A stretch of DNA of 64,000 nucleotides from Nocardiopsis endophytica (GCF_027706725.1 NZ_JAQFWQ010000004.1:1-64000), one strand, 5' to 3'. Shown: positions 29,758 through 39,100, counted from the first letter of the stretch. Numbers and translations: made by a program. The notes: generated from the sequence alone by a model not told the origin.

Positions 29758-32316
29758 ATGAACGGCAGCAGGGGCGGCAGCCGCCTCGCGGTCCGGTACT
29801 TCGACGACCGCGTCCTGCTCAGCGACGCCGAGGCGTGGGCCTACTTCCGCCTCCCGACGGTCTCCTACGAGTTCACCACGCCGGAGGAGCGCGAGGCCCT
29901 CGCCAACAACATCACCATCGCCCTCGCCGCGATCCGGATGGACGACGCGGAGGTGCACCTGCGCATCGCGCACCGCACCTACCCCGCGGCCCAGTGGGCG
30001 ACCCGCCTGGACGGCACCTCCGACTCCGGCGCCGGGTGGTACGAGTACCTCGACGAGATGTACCGCCACGTGTGGGCCAAGGACTTCTGGACCAAGGAGG
30101 TCTACCTGGGCGTGCGCCTGGGCCTGCGGGGCGGCGTCCGCGGCCAGCTCTCCCAGGGGATGTTCGCGCAGCTGGTCGGGGCCTACCAGCGCTCGGAGCA
30201 GGCGCTCGGCATCGAGGACCCGGCGATCGACGCCAAGGAGATCGCGCGCTGGACCGAGCAGTCCGAACGCCTGGGGCGCGCGCTGTCGGCCAGCTCCCTG
30301 CACGCCAAGCACGCGACCGCGAACCAGATCGCCTGGCTCTTCAGGCACGCCGTCACCGGGACCGTAGAGGAGCCCCGGCCGTCGGCGGCGGGGCGGCGCA
30401 CGTGGGGGCGCGGCGAGATCGAGCAGCTGGTGGAGGGCGTCATCCACAACGGGCGCTCCATGCTGCGCCTGGAGCAGAACATCGGGGACACCTACGTCGC
30501 CTACCTGTCGTTCTCCCGGTTCCCCGACCTCATGCCCTTCCCGGAGGGCGAACCGTGGATGCACTACGCGGACGCGCTCCCGTTCCCGGTCGAGATCAGC
30601 TCCCGGATGAAGCTGATCCCGCCCGCCAAGGCGAGCAAGGACGTCAGCCGCAAGCTCGCCCACGCGCGCGACATGGACGCCCACATCCGCGAGGCGGGGG
30701 CGGACATGCCGATCGCCCTCGCCGAGCAGATCGACGCCGCCCGGATGCTGGAGCACGGCATCACCAAGGAGCGGCTGCCGTTCGTGTACGGGTGGCACCG
30801 GCTGATGGTGTCGGCGCCGACCGAGGAGCTGCTGGTGCAGCGCATCGAGGCGGTCGTCGAGCACTACCGGGACATCGGCATCGACGTGGTGAACTCGACC
30901 GGTGACCAGCTCTCGCTGTTCAACGAGTCGCTGCCGGGGGATCGGATCCGCCTCAGCGCCTACGCCCAGCGCCAGCCCCTGCGGACCATCGCCGGGGGCA
31001 TGCCGACCGCCACCGTCGACCTGGGCGACCGCCGCGACCCCAGCCAGGGGGGCGGGGGATGGACCGGCCCCTACATCGGCGAGACGCTGGGGCGGGCCCG
31101 GTCCATCGTGCACTTCGACCCGATGGTGGCGGCGGCGCGCAACCGGCCCACCGCCATCGCCATCACCGGCGAGCCGGGCGGCGGCAAGACGACGCTCGCG
31201 CTGCTTCTCATCTACCAGCTGGCGCTGCGCGGGGTGACCGTCGCGGCGATCGACCCCAAGGGCGACGCGGAGTCGCTGGTGCGGCTGCTCCAGCGGCGGG
31301 GGCGCAAGGCGCGCATCATGTCCCTGGAGTCGGCGCAGCCCGGGCTGCTGGACCCGTTCGCGTTCGGGGACGACCTGCCGGCCAAGAAGACCATGGCGAC
31401 CGAGACGCTGAGGCTGCTGCTGCCCCGCATGAGCGAGGAGCGCGAGTCCGCCATGATCCAGGCGGTGGCCGCCGTCGCCAACCAGCCCGAGCCGAGCCTG
31501 GCGAAGGTCGTGCAGTACCTGGAGCGGTCGCACGACCCGGCGTCGCGCAACCTGGGCGCGGTGCTGCAGTCCATGTCGGAGATGCGGCTGGCGAACCTGT
31601 GCTTCTCGCCCCAGGGGGACGCGCAGGTGGACTCGGAGGGGTGGACGACGGTCTTCACCCTCGGGGGCCTGACGCTGCCCGACTCGACCATCCAGCGCGA
31701 GGACTACTCCTACGAGCAGCGGTTGAGCGTCGCGCTGCTGTACCTGGTGAGCCAGTTCGCCCGTGAGCTGATGAACGGGCTCGACCGGCACCTCCCCAAG
31801 GCGATCTTCCTGGACGAGGCGTGGGCGGTGACCTCCACCCCCGAGGGCGCCAAGCTGGTGCCCGAGGTGAGCCGCATGGGCCGCTCGCGCAACACCGCGC
31901 TGATCCTCGTCAGCCAGAACGCCGGCGACCTGCTGAACGAGCAGGTGACCAACTGTCTGTCCAGTGTGTTCGCGTTCCGTTCGAGTGAGCGGTACGAGGT
32001 GGAGAGCGTCATGTCGCTCCTCGGGGTGGAGTCCGAGGAGGAGCACATGGGGATGCTCAGGAACCTCGGCAACGGTGAATGCATCTTCCGCGACCTGGAC
32101 GGACGGGCGGGGCGCATCGCCGTGGACCTGGTGTCGGAGGAGCTGCTGCGGTGGCTGGACACCAACCCGACACGGCAGCACCCGGACGAGGAGGACACCG
32201 AGGTCTTCGAGGGTGCGGAGGCCTTGGTGGGCACGGGTGGCATGGGCGGTACCGGCGGTATGGGTGGTACCGGCGGTATGGGCGGCACCGGCAGGGGCAA
32301 CGGGCAGGAACGGTGA
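29758..32316 (+). CDS. VirB4-like secretion ATPase
   Basis: Motor ATPase of type IV secretion, 852 aa. The N-terminal half has the VirB4/TraC-like helical domain. Walker A is ITGEPGGGKTT (P-loop at 471-479) and Walker B AIFLDEAW (682-689), followed by the motor motif SRMGRSRNTALILVSQNAGD. The C-terminus is an acidic tail and three 6-residue GTGGMG repeats (825-842). The ATG at 29758 follows GGGAGGGG. Position between the TcpE fusion and the VirB6-like gene, with length typical for VirB4, makes the call firm; it should be peripheral on the cytoplasmic side. Confidence 0.9.
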   Translation: MNGSRGGSRLAVRYFDDRVLLSDAEAWAYFRLPTVSYEFTTPEEREALANNITIALAAIRMDDAEVHLRIAHRTYPAAQWATRLDGTSDSGAGWYEYLDEMYRHVWAKDFWTKEVYLGVRLGLRGGVRGQLSQGMFAQLVGAYQRSEQALGIEDPAIDAKEIARWTEQSERLGRALSASSLHAKHATANQIAWLFRHAVTGTVEEPRPSAAGRRTWGRGEIEQLVEGVIHNGRSMLRLEQNIGDTYVAYLSFSRFPDLMPFPEGEPWMHYADALPFPVEISSRMKLIPPAKASKDVSRKLAHARDMDAHIREAGADMPIALAEQIDAARMLEHGITKERLPFVYGWHRLMVSAPTEELLVQRIEAVVEHYRDIGIDVVNSTGDQLSLFNESLPGDRIRLSAYAQRQPLRTIAGGMPTATVDLGDRRDPSQGGGGWTGPYIGETLGRARSIVHFDPMVAAARNRPTAIAITGEPGGGKTTLALLLIYQLALRGVTVAAIDPKGDAESLVRLLQRRGRKARIMSLESAQPGLLDPFAFGDDLPAKKTMATETLRLLLPRMSEERESAMIQAVAAVANQPEPSLAKVVQYLERSHDPASRNLGAVLQSMSEMRLANLCFSPQGDAQVDSEGWTTVFTLGGLTLPDSTIQREDYSYEQRLSVALLYLVSQFARELMNGLDRHLPKAIFLDEAWAVTSTPEGAKLVPEVSRMGRSRNTALILVSQNAGDLLNEQVTNCLSSVFAFRSSERYEVESVMSLLGVESEEEHMGMLRNLGNGECIFRDLDGRAGRIAVDLVSEELLRWLDTNPTRQHPDEEDTEVFEGAEALVGTGGMGGTGGMGGTGGMGGTGRGNGQER
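32230..32283 (+). repeat. 18-bp tandem repeat inside virB4-like gene
   Basis: Three 18-bp units of the form GGYACSGGYGGYATGGGY (32230, 32248, 32266) plus a partial fourth encode a Gly/Thr/Met tail. Units two and three differ in one base, a likely slippage-prone length polymorphism. Confidence 0.85.
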
Positions 32317-32387
32317 ACATGCGGCTGGGGCGCGGACGACGGCATGGTCCAGGGATCGGTGAGCAGGAAGAGCGCGCGGAGGAGCCG

Positions 32388-34751
32388 ATGAGGGGGGCGA
32401 GTGGAGCGGGAGGGGCGCGCGCACGTCCCGGGCTCCGCCGGTCGCTGTCGATGGCGCTGCTGGTGATGGCGTTCCTGCTGGTGCCGCTGGGGTCGGCGCA
32501 GGCGGCGCCTGTGTGTCCCGGAGAGCCGGCGCCTCAGCCGGAGGCCGCGGGGAGCGGATCGGACGGCCTCCTCGTTCCACCCCAGTCCCAGTCGTCGATC
32601 GTCGGCTCCGAGGACGGTCTTCCGCCGGACGCGAGCATCTACGGCCAGTACGGGACGGCGGGCCAGCAGTGGCACGTCATCCGCGAGTCGTGTGTGGACA
32701 AGATGTCGTCCAGCGCGATGGCGACGCTCAGCAACACGACATGGTCCCTGTCGAAGACCATCAACCAGTCGACGATCACGGTCTACCAGGCGGCGACGTC
32801 GGACGGTCTGCTCAACGACTTCAATGCCATGGTCACGGGTGTAATCACCCAGCTCCGCGAGGGGATCTGGCGCCCGCTCCTGCCCACGGTGATCATCCTC
32901 GGGGCGGTGTGGCTCGGCTGGTACGGCCTGGTCCGCAAGCGTGTGACCCTGACCGTCGAAAGTACGATCTGGATGGTCCTCGCGACCGCTCTGGGCCTTT
33001 GGATCCTGGTGCAGCCCCAGCAGATCCTCAACATGGCGAGCGGGGTTGTGAACTCGGGGACCCAACTCGTCAACTCGGCGGTCTCCAGGGTGTCCGTGGG
33101 GGCCGGGAGCACGGCGTGCCCCGCTGGTGCGGAACCCGTGCAGCAGGCCGAGTGGGAGTCGGACAGTGATTTCGCGGTCCGCCAGAACTCGAACATGCTG
33201 TGGAGCAGTCTGGTCTGCCAGCCGTGGATCGCTGGGACCTTCGGGAACGGCACTGTGGCTGAGGACGCGGCCGAGTTTTATGCGGTCGATGTTCTTGAAT
33301 CTCAGGGAATCAGCCGAGTCGAGCAGCAGCAGATCGCCGATGGTGACGCCGACGCAGAGGAACTGATCGCCGATAAGGAGGCTCAGTACAAGGACATCGC
33401 TTCTCAGCTGCAGGAGTCCCATCCCGGCGTCTATCCGCTCTTCGCCGGTGATCAGCAGGGCGATCGACTCGGTGTGGCCGTGCTCGCCCTCTTCGCCGCG
33501 ATCTTCGCCGGTGGACTGATCCTCGCCGGGTCGGTGGCGCTGATCGTGTTGAAGATCGGGTTCCTGCTCCTACTCCTGCTGGCGCCCGTGTTCCTCTTGA
33601 TCGGTGTGCACCCGGGGTATGGGCGGACGGTCCTGCTCAGGTGGCTGGAAATGATGTTCGGCCTCCTCCTCAAGCAGATCTTCGTGGTGATGCTGATCGC
33701 GCTCCTGGTGATGTGCTACGGCATCATCATGGGCTCCGGCCTCGGCTGGGGGCTCCAGATGATCCTGCTGGCGCTCTTCACACTCGCGCTCTTCATTTAC
33801 CGCAAGCCCTTCGCGCACCTGTTCGCCTCGGTCAACGCCAACACCTTCACGTCGCGGATGGTCAGCGACGCCATGCAGAGCCGCACGCTGAGCCAGAGCG
33901 CGAACGTGCTGCCGCCGGTGGCCTACATGCGTGCGCAGAAGTGGGGCCTCAAGCGTGCACCCCAGCTCGCCGCTGCCGCCGCTGCGGTTCCGGCAGCGGG
34001 CGCCGGTGCAGGCGGCGACCAACCGGACGCCGGCGGCCGGGGGACCGCACAGGGCACACCGGAACAGGCGGAAGGGGAAGGCAGCGCTGTGCGCGGCGAG
34101 GGCCGCCGGGTCCGCGGAAGCGCAGGCTACGGCCGTGCGCACGGCAAGTCGGGGCCGCCACCGCTCAAGCTCGGCCAGACGGCGGGCAAGGAGCCTTCGG
34201 CGTCGACACCGTCCGCGCCTCCGCCCAAGAGCGCCGACCAGGCGCCGAGCCTCGGCGGGGTCGCCGCGCACAGCGGGGGAGTGGGCTCCGGATCCGGGAG
34301 CCGGGAGAGCGGCTCCGGGCCGATCCCGCCCCGTCCGGCGGGCGGTTACCGGGGCACCGGCGACACGGGCTGGGCGTCCGTCTTCGGTACGGGGAGCGGT
34401 AGCGGCCAGCGTTCGGGGGCGGGAGGCGACTCCCGCGCGGCGGAGCCTCCGCCGAGGGGCGAGCCCTCGCCGACGAGCGGTTCCGGCATCTTCAAGGGGC
34501 GGGAGGCCACCCCGCCGCAGGGCAACGTGAACAGGGGCTCCCGCTGGGGCGGCCCCCGAGCCCGGAGGGAGCGCCCCGCGCCTCCGCGTCAGGCCGCGCC
34601 GCCCGCCTCGAACGGGTCGAAGGAAGGCGGGCACTGGTTCAAGTCCGGCGACCGGGACCCGGACCGGCCGATCAGCCCCTTCTGGACAGGCACAGGGGCG
34701 CAGCGGCGTCCGGACAAGGACGTCCCGTTCTGGCTGAAGGACGGTGACTGA
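32388..34751 (+). CDS. VirB6/TcpH-like polytopic membrane protein
   Basis: A 787-aa secretion-channel protein. The ATG at 32388 has GGAGGAG upstream and begins a signal peptide ending LVPLGSAQA. A luminal part of about 80 residues precedes the helices: TVIILGAVWLGWYGLV and WMVLATALGLWILVQ, an outside loop with several Cys, then a dense block of helices (GVAVLALFAAIFAGGLILAG, VALIVLKIGFLLLLLLAPVF, IFVVMLIALLVMCYGIIM). The last 250 residues are Gly/Ser/Pro/Arg-rich, probably disordered in the cytoplasm. This is the TrbL/VirB6 layout. A frame from 32319 would add 23 residues without a good ribosome site. Confidence 0.82.
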   Translation: MRGASGAGGARARPGLRRSLSMALLVMAFLLVPLGSAQAAPVCPGEPAPQPEAAGSGSDGLLVPPQSQSSIVGSEDGLPPDASIYGQYGTAGQQWHVIRESCVDKMSSSAMATLSNTTWSLSKTINQSTITVYQAATSDGLLNDFNAMVTGVITQLREGIWRPLLPTVIILGAVWLGWYGLVRKRVTLTVESTIWMVLATALGLWILVQPQQILNMASGVVNSGTQLVNSAVSRVSVGAGSTACPAGAEPVQQAEWESDSDFAVRQNSNMLWSSLVCQPWIAGTFGNGTVAEDAAEFYAVDVLESQGISRVEQQQIADGDADAEELIADKEAQYKDIASQLQESHPGVYPLFAGDQQGDRLGVAVLALFAAIFAGGLILAGSVALIVLKIGFLLLLLLAPVFLLIGVHPGYGRTVLLRWLEMMFGLLLKQIFVVMLIALLVMCYGIIMGSGLGWGLQMILLALFTLALFIYRKPFAHLFASVNANTFTSRMVSDAMQSRTLSQSANVLPPVAYMRAQKWGLKRAPQLAAAAAAVPAAGAGAGGDQPDAGGRGTAQGTPEQAEGEGSAVRGEGRRVRGSAGYGRAHGKSGPPPLKLGQTAGKEPSASTPSAPPPKSADQAPSLGGVAAHSGGVGSGSGSRESGSGPIPPRPAGGYRGTGDTGWASVFGTGSGSGQRSGAGGDSRAAEPPPRGEPSPTSGSGIFKGREATPPQGNVNRGSRWGGPRARRERPAPPRQAAPPASNGSKEGGHWFKSGDRDPDRPISPFWTGTGAQRRPDKDVPFWLKDGD

Positions 34752-34812
34752 TGGCCGGGCGGACTCGCGCCGGAACCCCCCTCTCGAACGGTGACCAGAG
34801 GAAACCCCAGTC

Positions 34813-35472
34813 ATGCCCAGGACACTGACCGATCGGCAGCAGCGAGTCGTCTTTGGCGCCCTCGTCGTCGTTTTGGTCGCCTTCGGTATCTATCTGAGCA
34901 TCGGAGGCTTCGGCGGGGGCGACGAGCAGGACGCGGACGGCCAAGGGCCGCAGGCCGGGGGAGGCCAGGAGGACAGGGCGGATACGGGTGCACCTGCGAC
35001 GGCGGCGCCCAGCCCGATTCCGACGACGGACGTGCAGGACGTTCAGGTCCTCGATCTGCTTCCGCTCGAAGAGGATGAGCTGAAGGCGGCCGCTGCGACC
35101 GCTCAGGGGTTCGCCGAGGCCTACGGGACCATCGACTACACCGGCACTCGCGAAGCGTACTTCGCCTCCCTGGAGGAACTGGCGGCTCCGGACTACGCCG
35201 AGACGCTGGCGCAGAGCTCCGGGGCTGGCGCTCTCTGGGACGAGATGGCGGAGAAGGAGACGACGGCGGAGGGACGCGCCGAAGTCGAGTCGATCCGGAG
35301 TTTCAGCGAGAACTCGGTCGTCTTCGTGGTGACGGCGCAGTCCATCGTTCAGAACTCGGACGGAGCGGACGAGAACCTCGGCGATTACGCAGTGACGGTG
35401 CAGAAGGAAGGCGGGCAGTGGGAGGTCTACGACCTCCAGCCCGCCGATGCGGGAAACCTGGGTGGGGGATGA
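34813..35472 (+). CDS. Anchored NTF2-like (VirB8/TcpC-like) secretion protein
   Basis: A 219-aa protein with one N-terminal TM helix (VVFGALVVVLVAFGIYLSI, about 12-30), a Gly/Asp/Gln-rich linker, then an extracytoplasmic alpha+beta domain: LKAAAATAQGFAEAYGTIDY, EYFAS-type helix, and final strands VFVVTAQSIV and GGQWEVYDLQP. The fold pattern is that of NTF2-like VirB8 domains, a second such component beside the gene at 21307. It lies 61 bp after the VirB6-like gene. Function as channel scaffold is inferred from topology and neighbours. Confidence 0.72.
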   Translation: MPRTLTDRQQRVVFGALVVVLVAFGIYLSIGGFGGGDEQDADGQGPQAGGGQEDRADTGAPATAAPSPIPTTDVQDVQVLDLLPLEEDELKAAAATAQGFAEAYGTIDYTGTREAYFASLEELAAPDYAETLAQSSGAGALWDEMAEKETTAEGRAEVESIRSFSENSVVFVVTAQSIVQNSDGADENLGDYAVTVQKEGGQWEVYDLQPADAGNLGGG

Positions 35473-35526
35473 CCTCGCCCGACGTGACCTTGTCGCATGC
35501 GATGACCCCTCTCGGCAGGTGAGCGA

Positions 35527-36696
35527 ATGATCTCCCTCTTCGTCGGATGGCCGCGGGACGATTCCGGGGCCGGCGCCACACGGCTGGCCATCGCCGTCGG
35601 GTTCCTGATGGCCGGGGCGCTGGTCATGGTCCTTGTCGTGCTTCCGCTGGCCATCCTTCAACCTGCGGGGTACATGGCGGTGCAAGGGCTCCAATGCTCG
35701 TCCGATCCCAATGCCCAGCAGGCTCAGAGCAGTGGGTACGCCGAGGACTCGATTCCTGAGAACTACCTGGAGCTCTATAAGGAGTGGGGAGAGAAGAAGG
35801 GGATTCCCTGGAACATCCTCGCGGGCATCGGCCAGGTGGAGAGTAAGCACGGACGCTGGGAGGGTCCCGGCATCACCGAGGGGCACAACGACTGGGGTGC
35901 CGCCGGGCCCATGCAGTTCGGCGCTCTGGACGGATCGGCCGCCGGTAACAGCTGGGGCGGTGAGCCGATCATGGACGCCGACGACCGTCCGGAGCAGGGC
36001 TATGGTCAGGACGGCAATGAGGACGGCGTGGTCAGCGTCTACGACCCTGAGGACGCGATCCCGGCGGCAGCCGATTATCTGATCGCCAATGGGATCAAGG
36101 ACGACGTTCGGCAGGCGATCTACTCGTACAACCACGCCTGGTGGTACGTGGACGACGTCATGGGGTGGGCCGATCAGTACTCTGCTGGCGACTTCGACAC
36201 CAGCGGGTCGATCGATACCGCGGTGAACTGCACGGTCGACGACCAGGGGGCGCCGATCGGACAGGCGCCGGACGAGGCTTCGCAGGCCGTGGTGGATTGG
36301 GCGTTGGCCCAGCGAGGGAAGCCGTATCTGTATGGGGGGACGGGGCCGGACGCGTTCGATTGCTCGGGGCTGCTGATGAAGGCGTACGAGAGCATCGGGG
36401 TGTCGATCCCCAGGATCTCGCAGGACCAGTGGAAGTTCGGTCCGAAGATCGAGCAGGGCGAAGAACAGCCCGGAGACCTCGTGTTCTTCGATGTGAGCCG
36501 TTCGAATGAGCCGCCCGGACCGGGGCACGTCGGCATGGTGATCGGGGACGGGCTGATGGTGGAGGCCTGGTGCACCGACTGCGGGCCGATCGCGACGCGT
36601 GAGTATGATGACCCGAGCCGTGCGGACATCCTCGGCTTTACACGGCCGCTGGAGCACCCGGACGTGAAGGCGCAGTTGGAGCAGCAGAACCCCTAG
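35527..36696 (+). CDS. Lytic transglycosylase plus NlpC/P60 cell-wall hydrolase
   Basis: Membrane-anchored bifunctional peptidoglycan hydrolase, 389 aa. One TM helix at about 22-46, then a goose-type lytic transglycosylase domain with Glu105 in ILAGIGQVESKHG and later AIYSYNHAWWYVDDV, then an NlpC/P60 endopeptidase domain with Cys279 in AFDCSGLLMKAYESIG and His334 in GPGHVGMVIGDG. This is the domain order of TcpG-like/VirB1-like enzymes that open the wall for conjugation machines (Tn916 Orf14, TcpG). Its presence in the operon is the best sign that the apparatus spans the wall. Confidence 0.9.
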   Translation: MISLFVGWPRDDSGAGATRLAIAVGFLMAGALVMVLVVLPLAILQPAGYMAVQGLQCSSDPNAQQAQSSGYAEDSIPENYLELYKEWGEKKGIPWNILAGIGQVESKHGRWEGPGITEGHNDWGAAGPMQFGALDGSAAGNSWGGEPIMDADDRPEQGYGQDGNEDGVVSVYDPEDAIPAAADYLIANGIKDDVRQAIYSYNHAWWYVDDVMGWADQYSAGDFDTSGSIDTAVNCTVDDQGAPIGQAPDEASQAVVDWALAQRGKPYLYGGTGPDAFDCSGLLMKAYESIGVSIPRISQDQWKFGPKIEQGEEQPGDLVFFDVSRSNEPPGPGHVGMVIGDGLMVEAWCTDCGPIATREYDDPSRADILGFTRPLEHPDVKAQLEQQNP

Positions 36697-36710
36697 GCGA
36701 GGGTCAGACT

Positions 36711-37478
36711 ATGGCCGAGAAGGCAACGGCGAGCAGGGCGGCGAAGAAGGGGCTCCACGGGTGGAAGGCGTTTCTCGTCGTCTTTGTCTCGGGGACCCTG
36801 GCCGCGTTCCTCGTGATGGGCGTCATCGTCGGGACCCTGCGCCTCTTCGTCTCCACCGTCACCGGCGGAGGGGAGGAGGAACCCCCATCGGCGGGTGGCG
36901 GCGCTGTCACTCAGCAGACAGGGGAGCCCATGCCCTCGATGCCTCCGGGGAAGCTCGACATCTGCAGCCGGACCCTTCCGAGTATCTCCGCAGTCGGCTT
37001 GGAGCGCCTGGACGGGGACGAGGATTTCCATGATGATGCGTTCGATGGCGGCGGAAGTGAACGCATCGTCCGAGACGAATGTGAATGGAAGCTCACGCCG
37101 GAGTACGCGTCCACAGATCGTTGGGACCTCACTTTCTCCTACGAGGCCATCTTGGCGTCCGGAAACGGCGAGAGCAGGGAAGAACGCGCAGATGCCCTGT
37201 ACAACGACTGGCGTTCCGGCGCATCCGCAGAGGTCGGCGAAGTCCTGGAGGAGGGGGACGAAGACATCTCGGATAGTGCGTATGTCGTCTACGGGGAAGG
37301 TGAAGGGGACAGCACGGCTTTCGTTCTGGTGGGGCGCGTGCGCAGTGCCGTCTATCAGATGTCGCTGAAGGCGCCCACAGGGGGAGAGGGGGAAGTCCCC
37401 CGGGGGGCTTTCGAGAACGAGACGGAGAAGCTCGTTGAGAGGCTCGATGTTGCTTTCGGGCTAAGGATTCCCGAGTGA
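36711..37478 (+). CDS. Anchored extracytoplasmic protein, last gene of the secretion operon
   Basis: A 255-aa protein not recognised. Basic N-terminus, TM helix WKAFLVVFVSGTLAAFLVMG and following residues (about 18-45), Gly/Pro linker, then an acidic outside domain with two Cys (DICSRTLPSISAVGLERL, RDECEWKLTPEY) likely forming a disulfide. No enzyme motif. The spacing after the hydrolase gene is 14 bp, so it is part of the operon. Its 3' end overlaps the convergent DUF397 gene by 18 bp. It could be a cargo, a surface factor or an inhibitor for the wall hydrolase. Confidence 0.65.
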   Translation: MAEKATASRAAKKGLHGWKAFLVVFVSGTLAAFLVMGVIVGTLRLFVSTVTGGGEEEPPSAGGGAVTQQTGEPMPSMPPGKLDICSRTLPSISAVGLERLDGDEDFHDDAFDGGGSERIVRDECEWKLTPEYASTDRWDLTFSYEAILASGNGESREERADALYNDWRSGASAEVGEVLEEGDEDISDSAYVVYGEGEGDSTAFVLVGRVRSAVYQMSLKAPTGGEGEVPRGAFENETEKLVERLDVAFGLRIPE

Positions 37479-37679
37479 GCGGCACGCTTGTAGAAGCGCG
37501 ACCCATTCGTCGGGGCGGAGTGAAAGGGTGCATCTCTCCCTGTTCACTGAGTCCCTGAAGTGAACGATGACGGGTCTCAGGTGTGCATCATTCGTCACGG
37601 TCGCGCTGGCTTCTAGGCACTCCTGTCCTTTGTCGCTGCTGTAGCTGCTCTTCTTCCACTGAGCATCGGGGAAGATCAT
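37461..37679 (-). CDS. DUF397 protein
   Basis: A 72-aa DUF397 protein, with the diagnostic WKKSSYSSDKGQECLEAS start and a C-terminal VHFRDS...F/W-x-x-L-L part (PDEWVALLQ). DUF397 proteins are encoded next to XRE regulators with DUF5753 in actinomycetes (WhiJ-like pairs), here with a 4-bp overlap, and probably bind or counter the regulator. The ATG at 37679 is chosen because it matches the family start. It converges with and overlaps the last secretion gene. Confidence 0.88.
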   Translation of the reverse strand: MIFPDAQWKKSSYSSDKGQECLEASATVTNDAHLRPVIVHFRDSVNRERCTLSLRPDEWVALLQACRSLGNP

Positions 37680-38554
37680 TGTTCGACCTCTAGCGCCCTT
37701 TCGACATTCTTCTTTGCTGTGTTGACGAGGAACGCGTGTGCCTCGGTTCCTGTGAGGCAGCCGGACCACGTCAGCTCGAACACATCATTGTAGTCTCTGA
37801 CTTCGTCCATCTCTTCGAGGAAGATTCCGTTGTGGGCGTTGTCGATGAAGACGGCGCTGTCGTCATGCGTGCCCGGGAAGTCCAGGATGACGAACTGGCC
37901 GGTCAGCGCAGCGTGAGCGCCGTGACTATCGGGGATGATCCCGATCTCGATCGCTCCGTCCTGCTGGAGTCGAGTCAAGTGGAGTGCCTGTTCGGCCATC
38001 ATCTCTGGCGAGCCGATGCACTTGTTCAGTGCGGCTTGGTCGATGATGACCTGCACCTTTGGGCGATCACCGCGTTCAAGGAGTGCCTTCCGCGCCGATC
38101 GGGCCTCCAGGCGGCGTTGGATCTCGGCCTCGTCCTGGATACGCCCGACCCGCATGATCGCTTCCGAGTACGCGGGGGTCTGGAGGAGGCCGGGGACGAG
38201 CATCCCGCTGTAGAAGCGCAGTTGAGTGGCCTGTGCCTCCAGGCTCACATATGAGCCTGGACCGAGCACGTCCTTGTAGTGGGACCACCAGCCTCGTGCG
38301 CTGGCGACCTTGACCAAGGCGACCAGTGCGTCCACGTGGCGCCGGTCGGCGACACCGTAGTACTCGGCCAGGCTCCGGACATCCGCCTCGCGGAGGCGTT
38401 TCCATTCCCCGCGTTCGAGGCGGTGCACCTTGGTCCGGTGCCATCCCATGGCGTCCGCGGCCTCGTAGGAGGTCCTTCCGGCCTGCTCACGCATCTTCTT
38501 GAGCTCAGCCGAAACCCGGCGGTGCCGCACGGTCTGGGCAGACGGGTCACTCAT
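37676..38554 (-). CDS. XRE-family regulator with DUF5753 domain
   Basis: A 292-aa DNA-binding protein. Helix-turn-helix_31 at about 10-65: AELKKMREQAGRTSYEAADA and MGWHRTKVHRLERGEWKRL. From about 95 on it is DUF5753: WSHYKDVLGPGSYVSLEAQA, YSGMLVPGLLQTPAYSEAI and a GQFVILDFPG stretch. The ATG at 38554 follows GGAAGGAC. Together with DUF397 it forms the common WhiJ-like regulatory or toxin-antitoxin-like pair that affects development or stress in Streptomyces. The regulator gene is convergent with the secretion operon rather than divergent, so control of that operon is not implied. Confidence 0.9.
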   Translation of the reverse strand: MSDPSAQTVRHRRVSAELKKMREQAGRTSYEAADAMGWHRTKVHRLERGEWKRLREADVRSLAEYYGVADRRHVDALVALVKVASARGWWSHYKDVLGPGSYVSLEAQATQLRFYSGMLVPGLLQTPAYSEAIMRVGRIQDEAEIQRRLEARSARKALLERGDRPKVQVIIDQAALNKCIGSPEMMAEQALHLTRLQQDGAIEIGIIPDSHGAHAALTGQFVILDFPGTHDDSAVFIDNAHNGIFLEEMDEVRDYNDVFELTWSGCLTGTEAHAFLVNTAKKNVERALEVEQ

Positions 38555-38725
38555 GGTCGTCCTTCCGTGAACTGGGGCTAGGGAGATCATAGAGCCCCGG
38601 AGCGGAACAGAACTCCCTCATGACTTTGAAGAAGCGCTTGCAACTTGCTCATGAGTAAGTACTCTCTGAGTGAGAGGCCGACTACACGACGCACAGTCGG
38701 CCCCTGCACCTCAGGTGGTGACCTC

Positions 38726-39100
38726 ATGCCCGTATCCGTCTACACCGGCTCGCCCCTCCACCCGCTCTTCGCTCTCGCCAAGGAGCTCGAAGCGCGCGGT
38801 CTCGGCGCGGCCGTCGACACCTCCATCTCCGTCGTCGACGCCTACGTCCTCGACCCCGACGGCGGTGACTCCGCCCGGCTCCGCGGCTGCCCGTTCGCCT
38901 TCCGGCGAGCGGTCCTCCGCGCCGATGCCCACTCCGCTCGCCCGTGGTGGTGGCTCCTCTGGCCCGGCCAGCGCTTCGAGCGCGAGATCGCCGAGCCCGA
39001 GATGACCCGCCTCCTCCCCGTCGAGGAGTACGCCGACCTCGCCCGTCGTATCGCCTCCATCCTCGCGGCCACCCCCACCCCGCCCCCGCGGGACGACTGA
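38726..39100 (+). CDS. Conserved hypothetical protein
   Basis: A 124-aa soluble protein, not recognised. MPVSVYTGSPLHPLFALAKE begins the best-supported frame (GGTGG upstream); a start 27 codons earlier is possible. Trp-rich middle SARPWWWLLWPGQRFEREI. Codon third positions are strongly G/C, supporting a real gene. It is divergent from the XRE regulator 170 bp away and could be regulated by it, as small genes flanking XRE-DUF397 pairs often are. Confidence 0.6.
   Translation: MPVSVYTGSPLHPLFALAKELEARGLGAAVDTSISVVDAYVLDPDGGDSARLRGCPFAFRRAVLRADAHSARPWWWLLWPGQRFEREIAEPEMTRLLPVEEYADLARRIASILAATPTPPPRDD

Noticed and set aside
29302-32580. 1092-codon antisense frame opposite virB4
   Set aside because: VirB4 motifs (Walker A and B) are on the plus strand. 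The antisense product is Leu/Gly/His-rich without domains.
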